From positions 11,451,589-11,515,588 of the forward strand of contig NC_080056.1 of the NCBI RefSeq assembly GCF_026212465.1: a stretch of DNA of 64,000 nt, read 5' to 3'. Below are positions 21,601 to 31,112 of this stretch, in pieces (the first letter of the stretch is position 1; every line of letters starts with the position of its first letter). The DNA is from Amaranthus tricolor (taxonomy: Eukaryota; Streptophyta; Magnoliopsida; Caryophyllales; Amaranthaceae). Under the pieces are notes generated by a model. It saw nothing but the letters and a program-made list of their open reading frames with translations, searched no databases and was not told the DNA's origin. The translations under genes and the position numbers were made by a program.

Positions 21601-22621
21601 TGTTTTGCTTATAATCACTCTTGGTAAAAGTCTTGCATCTTATCTTCAGATAGTGAAGGTCGGACTCCATTGCATTGGGCAGTTGATCGTGGCCATCTTC
21701 CTGTCATAGAATTGCTCTGTATCAAGAATGTGGAAATGAATGCTAAGGTGATGTATGGTGTTGGTTTGCCTTATCGTTCTTTTGTTTGATTTGGAATTAT
21801 GCCCCTGGCCTGGCTCATCTGGCCAATATTTGCGGGATCTGCCTGCCTCCCTTTTTCAGTAGAATCTACTAATGATTTCCATAATAGTAATACAAATTTC
21901 GAAACCCTGTTGTATTTTTTGGGATATCAATGTTGCTTGGTTCCTTTTGTTGACATGTGATTATTTCTGTCATTATGTCTGACTTCGAGCTTTGTTTTCA
22001 CTCTTTGACATTACCGAGCTAGAGCTTGCCAGAGATCTAAATCTTTGTTTGCATTTGAGCATGCCACTTTGAATCTTTGACATTTTCTTATAACTATACG
22101 GAATAGAGTTTCCTCGGTGCTTTTTCTGTGTATTTCTATTATGCATCAAGGTTTACACTCCACCCCTCATATTTATGTGATCAAGACTTTGGCATTGTTG
22201 TTTAAACTCAACCAGTCTTTCTGGTCAGCTTTTGTTTGTTGTTTTCGCTTCTGGGTACAGATACTAAGTTGGTAAACAAAATTTTATATCATATCTTCGG
22301 AGCTGATATAACTCTAAAATAAAATTCTTTGTAAACTTGTAAGTTGTAACAAATTCATTTTTGACAATACTTGTAAATGCACAGTTGTCGGTTGAAGGTC
22401 CAGCATATTAGTAACTGAGCAATTTCTGCTTACAATTTCAGGACAATGAAGGACAAACCGCATTGCACTACGCAGTTGTTTGTGATAGAGAAGCCATTGC
22501 TGAATACCTCGTGAAGCATGGTGCAGATTTGAATATCAAAGACAATGACGGGGCATCCTCGAGTGAACTTTGTGAGAAAAATTGGCCGTGGATGCGACCA
22601 TCCGATGAAGTGATCGAGTGA
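14830..22621 (+). CDS. ACBP2: Ankyrin-repeat acyl-CoA-binding protein, membrane-anchored (ACBP1/ACBP2 type)
   Basis: Six coding exons: 14830-15374, 19746-19851, 19971-20074, 20888-20979, 21650-21747 and 22442-22621, all with GT...AG introns and matching phases; 374 codons plus TGA. The ATG at 14830 begins [13 protein letters not shown]; an upstream in-frame ATG at 14788 lacks family support. Residues about 10-28 form one hydrophobic helix ([18 protein letters not shown]), the ER/plasma-membrane anchor of class II plant ACBPs. An acidic linker (VTDDDDWEG) precedes the acyl-CoA-binding domain, about 121-210, with [15 protein letters not shown] and AARAKW...AWQKLGAM as in Arabidopsis ACBP1/2. 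Ankyrin repeats span about 253-350 ([28 protein letters not shown]). Arabidopsis members are 338-354 residues, so length fits. The protein binds long-chain acyl-CoA esters and phospholipids, and the ankyrin part binds partner proteins. Intron 1 (4,371 bp) is swollen by repeats. The symbol is by similarity; ACBP1 and ACBP2 cannot be told apart here. Confidence 0.95.
15375..17600. other. First half of ACBP intron 1
   Basis: Intron sequence with a GTATTT donor. It holds no supported gene. Around 17136-17235 two lone units related to the tandem repeat at 17600-17880 appear (GGAGGATGT-GAAGGAGA followed by GGCATTAA). Confidence 0.6.
17600..17880 (+). repeat. Degenerate minisatellite in ACBP intron 1
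   Basis: About six imperfect units of 40-55 bp with the pattern GAGTTTGGAGGATATGG, then AAGGAGAAGCTTTAGGCATTA. Units differ by many substitutions and small indels. Two further isolated units lie near 17136 and 17203. Reading frames are not conserved between units, so this is not coding. Confidence 0.75.
18045..19296. mobile_element. 1.25-kb TIR transposon in ACBP intron 1 (Mutator-like)
   Basis: The left end starts GGAAAAATTGCATATA and continues with CGAACTTTGG...ACTTTAAGTATT. The right end, read inverted, starts GGAAAAATTGCATGTA and continues with a similar CGAACTTCAAGTATT block. Flanks are ATAAATAAA (18036-18044) and ATAAATAAC (19297-19305), a 9-bp target duplication with one mismatch, typical of Mutator-like elements. 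Inside are a CA/TA microsatellite and AT-rich sequence but no transposase. It is therefore non-autonomous. A related left end occurs at 27393. Confidence 0.72.
18480..18652. repeat. (CA)n-(TA)n-(CA)n compound microsatellite
   Basis: CA repeats (18480-18512), then TATATA with occasional CATA units (to about 18626), then CA repeats again (to about 18652). The translated frames through it are low-complexity artefacts. Confidence 0.95.
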
Positions 22622-23254
22622 TGGTTGTTTTTGCTGTCCTGCACTCCCACTACCACTGATTACATCAATTAGGGATTTTCAATGTGGATTTGTACATGCT
22701 ATATACTACCAATCATGGTCCTGTTTTGTCTTGAAGATGTGTTGATATATGTCATCTTACAAGCTGTTTAAAAGTGTTAAAATAATTCTTTGACTGTAAT
22801 ATCTGAAAAATTTTTATAGATCCATAATTTTAATGTTTTAAGTTATTACTTATTAGTATATATAATCTGTCATTTCTTGTGTTTCGCAAAATGTTTTCAT
22901 TTTTGCTGATGGATTCTAGTATATTGGAACAATAATGGATAGTTGATATATTGGAAATACTGGGATTGAGTATTACTTCCTACCTTAAAGAAATTTTCAC
23001 AAATGTTGATGAAGATAAATATGTTTAGATGTTGAATATATATATATTAATTTTTTTTGTTTAAAATTTTTAATGAAGGAAAAGAAGAGATTATAGACAT
23101 TAAAAATATTGAAAGATAGTTAAAGGAAAATAAATGAAAACTACAACTATTAAAATAATATTCTTATAAAGTTACTAAGAAATATATGGGAATCATACAA
23201 TATAAAAATTATAAAATGAAGTTGATAGAAGATATGTGAGGACTATAAGTATTA
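22622..23254. other. ACBP 3' UTR and downstream spacer
   Basis: About 250 bp that likely include the 3' UTR, then AT-rich spacer. No gene or clear repeat seen. Confidence 0.5.
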
Positions 23255-23509
23255 CCCTCCTATTCAACTTATTAGTTTCATTTATTTTTTTCACATTTGC
23301 CGAGATAATATTTTAACTCTTAATATCTTTAATTATGTTTAATTAAAAATTATAAAAAATTGATATTAATAATCCTTACATTGAGACGAATCAAACTAGA
23401 TTTTACTTGACTATGTTTTAACTTATAGATTAAGACAAATATATATTAAGAGTAATAAGTGAATAGTAACCCAAAAGTAAATGGGACTAATAGAAATAAT
23501 AGGAGGGAA
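23255..23509. mobile_element. Stowaway-like MITE
   Basis: 255 bp between TA dinucleotides. The left end CCCTCCTATT...ATTAGT--CATTTA and the inverted right end TTCCCTCCTATT...ATTAGTCCCATTTA form imperfect terminal inverted repeats of about 28 bp. The CCCTCC end and TA target duplication are typical of Tc1/mariner-derived Stowaway elements. Confidence 0.7.
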
Positions 23510-24385
23510 TATTTAATATTAAAATGAGGATGAACAAAGTTAATTCTGTCCAGAATTTTTAAAATAAATAAAAAAAGGAAAAATTGCTTCTAAAACGCTA
23601 AAATTTATCCCATTTGTAGATAGAGGGTCAATCTTACATTTATTTTACAAAGTTCCAACATTTTACTTCTATTTGCAATGAAACAACCAAATGACTTGTA
23701 ACATGTACAAGTTACCTTTGCTTTTTGACTTTTATATAAACTTAAAAAAACACCAAAAAAAATAAAGAAAAATGCCCTAGCTACCTGGCCCATCTACCAA
23801 ACAATCATGGGCTCACCAACTAATCTACCCCATGCATCCACCACCACCACCACCACCCAGCCCCTCTACCAAACAACCACCACCTAATTGTTACCTCATC
23901 AGAACATAAACCTACACCACGACAAGAAATTTTGACTTACTAGGGTCTCTCTCAAGTACCGTTACAATACCCACAATCATCTTTTTTATTTTACTTGATT
24001 TTTCTTATTCACATTAAAAATATCCACAAATTTTACATTGACAAAAAACTATTCTTTTTTGTAACTTTTAAAAGTTACTTTACTTTAAGCTCAATTGAAT
24101 ACCAATTAGTCATTAAACAACTAAAATTCACAATAAAAATGGATGATATTGGTGTTAAAGTTATGGCATCAAACCCGAAGGTAAATCATCTCCTATGACT
24201 TTTTCAAAAACAAGAAGAGCAACACATAATTTAGATTTATCATCTTTGAGACAAATTATGCACATAATTCAAATTCAAGAAATGAGTCCATTTTAATAAT
24301 GCAAATGATGATATTCTTTGGTTTGATTCTAGAATAAGATCTCAGAGCTTTACAAGTTATGTAATTTGATGATGTGTTTAAAATC
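23510..24385. other. AT-rich spacer
   Basis: No gene supported. A GGAAAAATTGC motif at about 23578 resembles the left end of the 18045 element but has no matching right end. A CCACCACCACCACC run lies near 23838. Confidence 0.4.
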
Positions 24386-24389
24386 CCCA

Positions 24390-24580
24390 CCAAGAATAAT
24401 AGTTTTCCAAGTGGTGGTGGGCATAGCCGGGGCCGTTTCAAGGACAATTATAGCACCATTGGAGACTATTATGACTCATTAAATGGATATGAGTAGTGGA
24501 CATTCTAGTATAGAAGTGCTTATGGATAGTGGTGATGGTGGAGTTGATAGGAGTGAGAAGTTGGAAGGAGATCCAAGATG
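24390..24580 (+). pseudogene. Fragment of a BT1-type mitochondrial-carrier-family gene
   Basis: One frame reads GIAGAVSRTIIAPLETIMTH, a TAA stop, then MDMSSGHSSIEVLMDSGDG. The first part matches the carrier signature (AGAVSRT-x-x-APLETI). The second matches the segment that follows it in plant BT1 adenine nucleotide/ADP-glucose transporters (SSGHSSTEVF in relatives). Only about 60 residues of one carrier repeat remain, with an in-frame stop. This is a dead scrap, perhaps carried by a transposon or left by gene loss. Confidence 0.65.
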
Positions 24581-24599
24581 AAGTTCATAGAGGGGTCGG

Positions 24600-25160
24600 T
24601 GTGATGAACTGAGTCATGAACTGAGTCATTTTTTAAATTTCGTAGTTAGTTCTGTTGTACGTTTTTTCGTTTGTCAAGTCTTTAAATATAAAATTGCTCA
24701 ATTGGTTTGAAAATTACGAAGTTTGTGAAACAAGAATCGTGGCAAAAACGATCAGCTATGATATCATATAATCAGCCGAAATCCTGAAGATACACCAAGG
24801 ATACATGAGATTAATTGAAGAATATTGCAAGATCACAAATCAAAGCCAAATCCATTGTTTCAAAATTAAACAAATATTGAGCCATTGGAACGCATCCGCA
24901 TATTTGGAGCAATAATTCTGAATTTTTCCATGAAGATTTTGAAACATTATCTCATGAAAATTAATTCAAATTTTTTTGCAAAGGAATTCATTCACAAATC
25001 AGCCCAAATATTCCTTCAAGATTAAAGATATAAATAGACTGCTTGCTCTCTTGTAATGTGTTTGTTCACTTATAAATTTCAAGTATGGAGAATCGGCGAT
25101 CGCTTAGCTTTGTTGTAAATATTAGAAGGCCAATATTTAATTGGGGGGGGGGGGGGCAAA
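24600..25160 (+). other. Possible LTR remnant and poly-G tract
   Basis: A TATAAATAG box (about 25029-25037) followed by CTCTCTTGTAATGTG resembles an LTR promoter/R region, and a short direct repeat GAACTGAGTCAT lies near 24606-24630. No partner LTR or clear ends were found. A run of about 14 G lies at 25143-25156. Confidence 0.3.
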
Positions 25161-25344
25161 ATCATTTTCGCTAACAATGTTTAGGGTACAGAATTTGTAA
25201 TGGGTCGTTAGACAATACCTATGAATGGTAGTTTTACTTGTCATGTACAACTTGATATATCAAGTAGTGCTATGAATGTTTGTACCCAAACGATTGATGC
25301 AATCAAGTGTATCCCATTAGTTTTGATAAGAATGAACATAAAAG

Positions 25345-26335
25345 ATATTGGTGGCTAAAAGAGGAGGGGATTTTTATTGTTAAATCATGTCATGTATTGG
25401 GTATCAACAGTTTGGTGAAAATTTAGGTTCAAATGAGATTGTTTGGCGTTACGTTTGAAATTTGAATGGAGCTCTAAAGTTCAAACATTTCATTTGACAT
25501 GCGTGCAAAGAGAGTCGTGCGGTGATTGCAGTTTGTTTCCATAGACATTAAATTCAATCTTCACGGTGTAATAGGTGGAACGTGGACAATAAAAGTACTA
25601 TACATGCTACACTAGACTATCAACATTATATAGTTGCCTTCACGATGTCACTGGATGAGGTTGTTAAAATTTTTGTGATTTTTTTAGGGTGTGTGGTTTA
25701 TTTGTAGTTGAAAATATTCTTGCATGATGATCTTGATCCATAAAGAACTGCTTTGAGCTTCATTAAAGTGCACTTGGAAAGAGAGTTATATGCAGCCAAG
25801 GTGTATATGAGGTCATCATTATCATTAATTCAATATCCTGCTCGAAAATAGAGTTTGGGTGAGAAAAGATAACGGACAGTCCATACTCGTACTCCCTTGA
25901 TAGGGAGTACTAGAGGAAAGTTGTCAATTTTACCTTAGAATGTGGGTCTAAAATGAGAACATGCTAGTCGTGGTATCCAACCTGATTATAGTGGGTGAAC
26001 TTTAATGCTCACATACTCAATTCTTGTGATGGTGGATTAATTGGCAGTATGATTCGTGATGAAGAAGGAAAGGTGCTAGTTTTAGGTGTTAGGCGTGTTA
26101 AAGCAAGATGGAATAGTGTTACTAGCGAAGCCCATGTTGCTATGTTTGGGGTTGATTTGCCTCATAGACTTTGAAGAGAACGAGTTCATATAAAAGGCGA
26201 TGTTATGAATATTATTACAACGATTGTCAATAAGGCTTGTGGTTTATTTTCTTTTTTTATGTTTATTCCGGCTGTGAAGAGAACAATCAACACTCTTAGC
26301 AAAGTTAGAAAGAATGCCTTTTAGGGTTCACAATG
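25345..26335 (+). pseudogene. LINE ORF2 C-terminal relic (zf-RVT and RNase H-like)
   Basis: The frames read WWLKEEGIFIVKSCHVL, then FKHFIWHACKESRAV and a Cys/His region typical of the zf-RVT module at the end of plant LINE ORF2. Next come GGLIGSMIRDEEGKVLVLG and RVHIKGDVMNI, an RVT_3 RNase H-like domain. Several stops and frame changes interrupt it. Sequence at 27141-27391 looks like its 3' end, so the LINE was split by the LTR between them. Confidence 0.75.
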
Positions 26336-27140
26336 ATTATGAACTACTAGGGAGGTCTGAGTTGCTTTTCCAGCCGTTTCACTCTGTATTCCTGCATAAG
26401 GTAGCAAACGAGGGCCAGAGCCTTCGGGGGTCCTCCTCTGATCATTAAGTCAGTATGGGTTATGAAAGAATTGTTGGTAAAGCTTTTAGGGACTTTGAGC
26501 TATCTTTTGATGAGAGAATAATACTTGGAATTCAGTGTCAAAAGTTGTCTTACCTTTGGTGATGCATGACATCGTATATTTATAGTGGTGGGCCTTAGGA
26601 GAGGTTTCCCAAAACCCTAATGGCAGTTTAGGTTTTTACCTTAATAGAATCTTTCTTGGGACCAGTAGAAAGGGAAATAGAATATTCCGCAATTCTACGT
26701 GGCATCTGATGGTTTGCTGATTCTTACACCATGGTCCCTCCCTCCTTGTCTTTTAGTACATCTATATGGGTAGGGTACGAGGTAGGTGTGGTGTCTTGCC
26801 TTATATAAGTATTGACAGCTTTTCTGTGTATTATTGCAGTTGTCTTTCGACTCGTCATCGTTTTTGTTGTAACCCTCTTGCAGGATCAACCGTCCTGCAG
26901 GTATTTAGGTCCTTCATCCTCTGTCAGGGCCCTTTTGATATGAGCCTGCCACCTTTGTGAGTCCTGTCGTCTTGAAACTTAGTTGGGGAGTAAGTTTGGT
27001 CCTCCAGGGAGCTAAGTTGTTTTTCCCAGGGAGTTGAGACCTTTGAAGGAGTCCTGGTCGTTTCATCCTGACTTTCGTTTGTGGTAGTGTTTGGGATTTC
27101 TCCACGTTCAGGATCTTGGGACTAAAGATCATATTCTAGC
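26335..27140 (+). mobile_element. Solo LTR or LTR fragment inside the LINE
   Basis: About 800 bp unlike its flanks, with GCCTTCGGGGGTCCTCCTC, a phrase common in plant Ty3 LTRs, a TATTTATAG box near 26576-26584 and a GC-richer downstream part. It separates LINE coding sequence from a LINE-like tail. Exact ends and a target duplication could not be fixed, so the limits are approximate. Confidence 0.5.
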
Positions 27141-27391
27141 ACATACCATGTTTTATGATTGTATTTGATCCTTTATCTTCCTTTCTGTGAGCTTTCAATA
27201 TAGTCATGTTTGTAAGGTTGGAATATTGTTGCTCATAGGGATGCTAGATGTGTTACTTGATATGCTCATGAAAATATTTGTATAGTTGCTCTCTCCTAAG
27301 GTCTCAGTAGTTGGACTTCTTTTGATTCGATTTAATGAAGGTACGAGTTTATTTAAAAAGAATTATAATTTGTGTGCTTTACGTTTAAAAA
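27141..27391 (+). mobile_element. 3' end of the split LINE
   Basis: Ends with TTTAATGAAGGTACGAG, TTTATTTAAAAAG and an A-rich tail, as plant LINEs do. Coordinates of the junction with the LTR are approximate. Confidence 0.5.
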
Positions 27392-27392
27392 A

Positions 27393-28022
27393 GGAAAAAT
27401 TACATTCAAGTTGATCAAACTTTGGCCAAAAGCAATTTATAAGATGGAACTTCAGTAATTACATCCATTGAGTAGAACTTTAAAATTAGTTATTATTTAA
27501 TAAACGTTTACCTTTTAGTGACGTGAACATTATGTCACAACTAATGTGGCTGTACACGTGGGCATACATTTGGTTGTATATGTGACATATTTTTAAATTT
27601 TTGAATTTGATTTAATTTATATGTATTTTGTAATTAATTAAATTAAATTTGTTTTACTTCCAAAAAAATATTTTTTTTTTATTTTTTTTGTATTTTATTT
27701 TAATATTAATTTTTATTTTGAATTTTGTTATTTTATTATCTTTTAAATTTACTTCTTAAATATTTTAAATTTTTTTTATTTAACATATATTTTATTTTTA
27801 ATTTATTTGTAATTTCAATTATATTGTTTTATTATCTTTTAAATTTACTCATTTATTTTTATATATTTATTTATTTATATCTAATTTAGAAATAAAATTA
27901 AAACTAAAAATAATTTGGAAAACCTTTTTCCTCCCGACCCTCCTCACTTCCCAATCGATTTTTGACCTTCGGCTCTGACCACCTGCATGAGGGAAATTAG
28001 TGTCTTTTGATCAAGTGTAATT
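27393..28022. mobile_element. Decayed relative of the 18045 TIR element
   Basis: It starts GGAAAAATTACATTCAAG and for about 200 bp resembles the left part of the 18045 element (CTTTGGCCAAAAG, GTGACGTGAACAT, TACACGTGG). The inverted right end near 28022 shares AATTACACTTGATCAAA-like sequence with the left end. The interior is an extremely AT-rich stretch. Confidence 0.4.
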
Positions 28023-29960
28023 ACTAGCTATAAATGGGACAAATTATAAATATAGAATACATTTGACTAATTTAGGAGGTCATAAGTCTTGGTAGATACC
28101 AATTATGATTTGTATACGAATATAACTAGTTTACTATTATTATAATTATGTCATATGAGGTCACACATATAAGTAATCGATCATATCATCATATATATAA
28201 TTACACCAAGAGCATAAGATGCTCATTGGATTCTTAAGTATGAGGAGTTATACATAGATTGATTATGTGTTTAATTGTAAATTAAAGCATATATTTGATC
28301 ATCATAAGCTTTACTTGTAACATAAAAATGTGAAGTACCAGTGGTGTTATTGGGAATTAAAACAAAACTTTATTCATCATGACAAATTAATACATGTAAA
28401 GTTACATGTAATGAGCATATGTAGAGGTGATACATCATATAGAGACGCATTTTGATCATCTTTTAGAAAAACTTTATCATTCTAATTATGCTTCACATAC
28501 TTATAATTTTCGCCTAAAATATATTTTTTTTTTGAGATATTCACCTAAAATGTATTGAGAAAAAATTTTCTTATTTCACACTTGCATGCGTGATGATTCG
28601 TTCAATGCTTGTGGATCAATATTAAAGAAACAATATTTGATGTTCTTTTACCTCTATTTTGGTTATTTTATACTCAATTATATAATGTGAAAATTTACGC
28701 ATCAAGCCCATGGTATTCTACTACTTTTGATTATTCATATTATGACATGCATGTGATCCTATTTAAACGTTAAAAAATTGTATCTTGCTCTTCTCTTTCC
28801 ATTCCCATCCTCTCTCCCCTTTCCTTTTCCCTTTCCGCTGCTATCTTCTCTGGTCAGCCTTTCCCCTACTCTCTTAACGCAAATTATGATTCAAAACCAA
28901 GTATGAAGAAGAAAGAACCCATTATTAAAAAGGTATTGTTTTTCTTTCTTTTACCCATTTTCACTATTTTGCTCTTTTTCCTTTATCAACACATCTCTTT
29001 TTTGTTTATACTGGTCAATCAAATTTGAAATAGATGGGGAAGAGAACTGTCGGAGATTTCAAAAGGAGAGGAAATGGTAAAAAATGTCTGAGAAGAGGTA
29101 GGGATTGAGATAGTTTGGAAAGGGGGTGAAGTAGGATTGGAATAGAAGAGAGGTTACGTTACGGAGGGAGGTCGAGAATGATGGGGAGCCGGAGTCACAG
29201 GGGAGGGAATGACTGAAGTTTGTAGGGAAGTCGGAGTGGGTGGCCGTTGTAGGGCAGAGGAAAAGAGTACTCACGACTCGTTTGCTCGTAGGTTTTAAAT
29301 GTTATGAATGATAATGGAAAACTAATATATGTTTGGTAGGAAAATATTTTTACAAGCTTATTAGTCATAATTGATTTTTTATTTTTCTCCACAAAATTTA
29401 TTCTAATATATTATCGCTGGTAATGAAAAATCGTGAACGTTTTTTTTATGATCAAAGCTTTATTACTATGGAAATAACATGATACATCTTATGAAACATT
29501 ATGTCTAGTATGAGACCATCTTAGTAAAGAATTTGTCTTATTTTAAAAAGAAAAACTAAACTATTAAGTAAATGAAAAGTTATTCTTTTTATAGTCCTTT
29601 ATAAACTTAAGTATTGGACAACCCATATTAAACCGTCTCATAATGAGACTGTCTGAATAAAAATTTGTTTTCATCAGCAAGTTTTATATGAGACTATTTC
29701 ACCGTGAGACGTCACTGTAATTTTAGAGACAAAATTAGTAAAATTGAAAAGATAACCAATCGCTTTTAACTTTTGAGCCAATTTATATTAAACCGTTTCA
29801 CAATGTGACGGTCTTAATAAATAATTTGTGATTTGTTAATAAAAAAACACCGTTAGTAGGTAACACATACCTTAGAATGAAGTAAACACCGTTATTATTA
29901 GCCGGATATGCAGCCTGTAATTTCCTTCTAAAAAAATAATTTAGTCTCCAGTTTATTTAC
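28023..29960. other. AT-rich spacer upstream of importin beta
   Basis: No supported gene. A CT-rich stretch (28790-28870) and a G-rich stretch (29040-29260) occur, and a palindromic repeat family lies at 29505-29835 (listed separately). Confidence 0.4.
29612..29835. repeat. Repeated palindromic GTCTCAT-ATGAGAC motif
   Basis: TAAACCGTCTCATAATGAGA (29631-29650) and TAAACCGTTTCACAATGTGA (about 29789-29808) begin two similar 40-bp units that end in AATAAA-AATTTG. A third partial, ATGAGACCATCTTAGTAAAG, lies near 29511. Each unit is nearly palindromic, so each may be a MITE end or stem. Confidence 0.55.
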
Positions 29961-30110
29961 AATCTCATTTCTTTGTGTTCTTCCCTCTTCTCTCTAGTTT
30001 CTCTCTCCTAGGGTTTCTTAACCGCCGTGCTTTTGGGATTTTTTCCATACGATCGGTGACTCACTTCCCGCTGCAACTTTCTCTCCTTTCAATTTCCTTT
30101 GAAATCTCTG

Positions 30111-31105
30111 GTAATTGCGTACTTTTAATCGTTAATTGTTGCTTCGATTTGATACATTTGCCCAATGTTTTTGAACTATCAGTCCATGCTTTATTCTGAT
30201 TTTGAATTAGATTTCTGCTCGGTCTTATCGATGGGATTTAATTATATCATTTTCATTTTTACTGTAATCGATTCTCATTATTTTCTGCTGCGATCAATGA
30301 AGTTTGTCGATTCCTTGATTACTGAGTGTAATTGCTAGTTCGATTTTGTTCAATGTAATTATTTAGTTAATGTATTTTTCGTTCTATTTTACTCACTTTC
30401 AGTGGTTACTTTGATTTTAAGGTGGTTTTCATAAATAGATCTAGCTCCGATTGCAATTGAAGATTTTCAAATTCGACTTTCTGTATCTGTTGCACATTGC
30501 TAGGGCTTTTTAAATCAATTTAGTTGGTTTAGTGTAGCTTGAAACTTTTGTGGATTTTGAAAAGGAGCGTTGAAACGTTTCTTTAGATTTTTGAATGAAT
30601 GTTGCTTTCCTTTGTTTCGAAGTATTCATACATCAGAAGTAATCTAACTTGCTTGGCTAATATTTATTTTGCATCAGCTCTGGACTGGAAGTTAAAGCCT
30701 TCTGTAAAACATAAAACTTTTTAAGTTGCATTCTAGTTAAGCTGGTGGGAGCATGTGATATGTAACATAGGCTAAATTCGTCTCATGGTTTCCCTAGAAA
30801 AGTCAACAATTATTCATTGAAATAACTAACATGCCTTCTCATTTGTTTAGTTTACTCTCTTAGATGTATTGACGGTTGATTTTTTGGTCATGATATCTAG
30901 ATAGCAGTGGGTAGTTGGTAGCTTGTTTCTGCTAGTTGTAAATCTCTATGATATACTCATCTTTGTTGAGTATTTCCTGTATGATCTACATGTGCTGTAG
31001 TGCTTAGGGGTTATATAGTATCTTCTTATCTAGGTAATGAATTGCAGATGTAGTTATTGTCTTGGTGATTTTCTCATCCTTTTAATATTTACGTGCTACA
31101 TACAG
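30111..31105 (+). other. 5' UTR intron of importin beta (predicted)
   Basis: A likely donor CTG|GTAATT at 30111 follows a CT-rich leader (about 29970-30110). A likely acceptor TACATACAG ends at 31105, seven bases before the coding ATG. T-rich intron composition supports it; no transcript was available. Confidence 0.6.
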
Positions 31106-31112
31106 ATATATT

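Noticed and set aside
23995..24198. Possible small gene (67 codons)
   Set aside because: No recognisable domain, AT-rich, no supporting exon structure.
29059..29392. Small minus-strand frames in G-rich spacer
   Set aside because: Composition-driven and without domain or homolog that I recognise.
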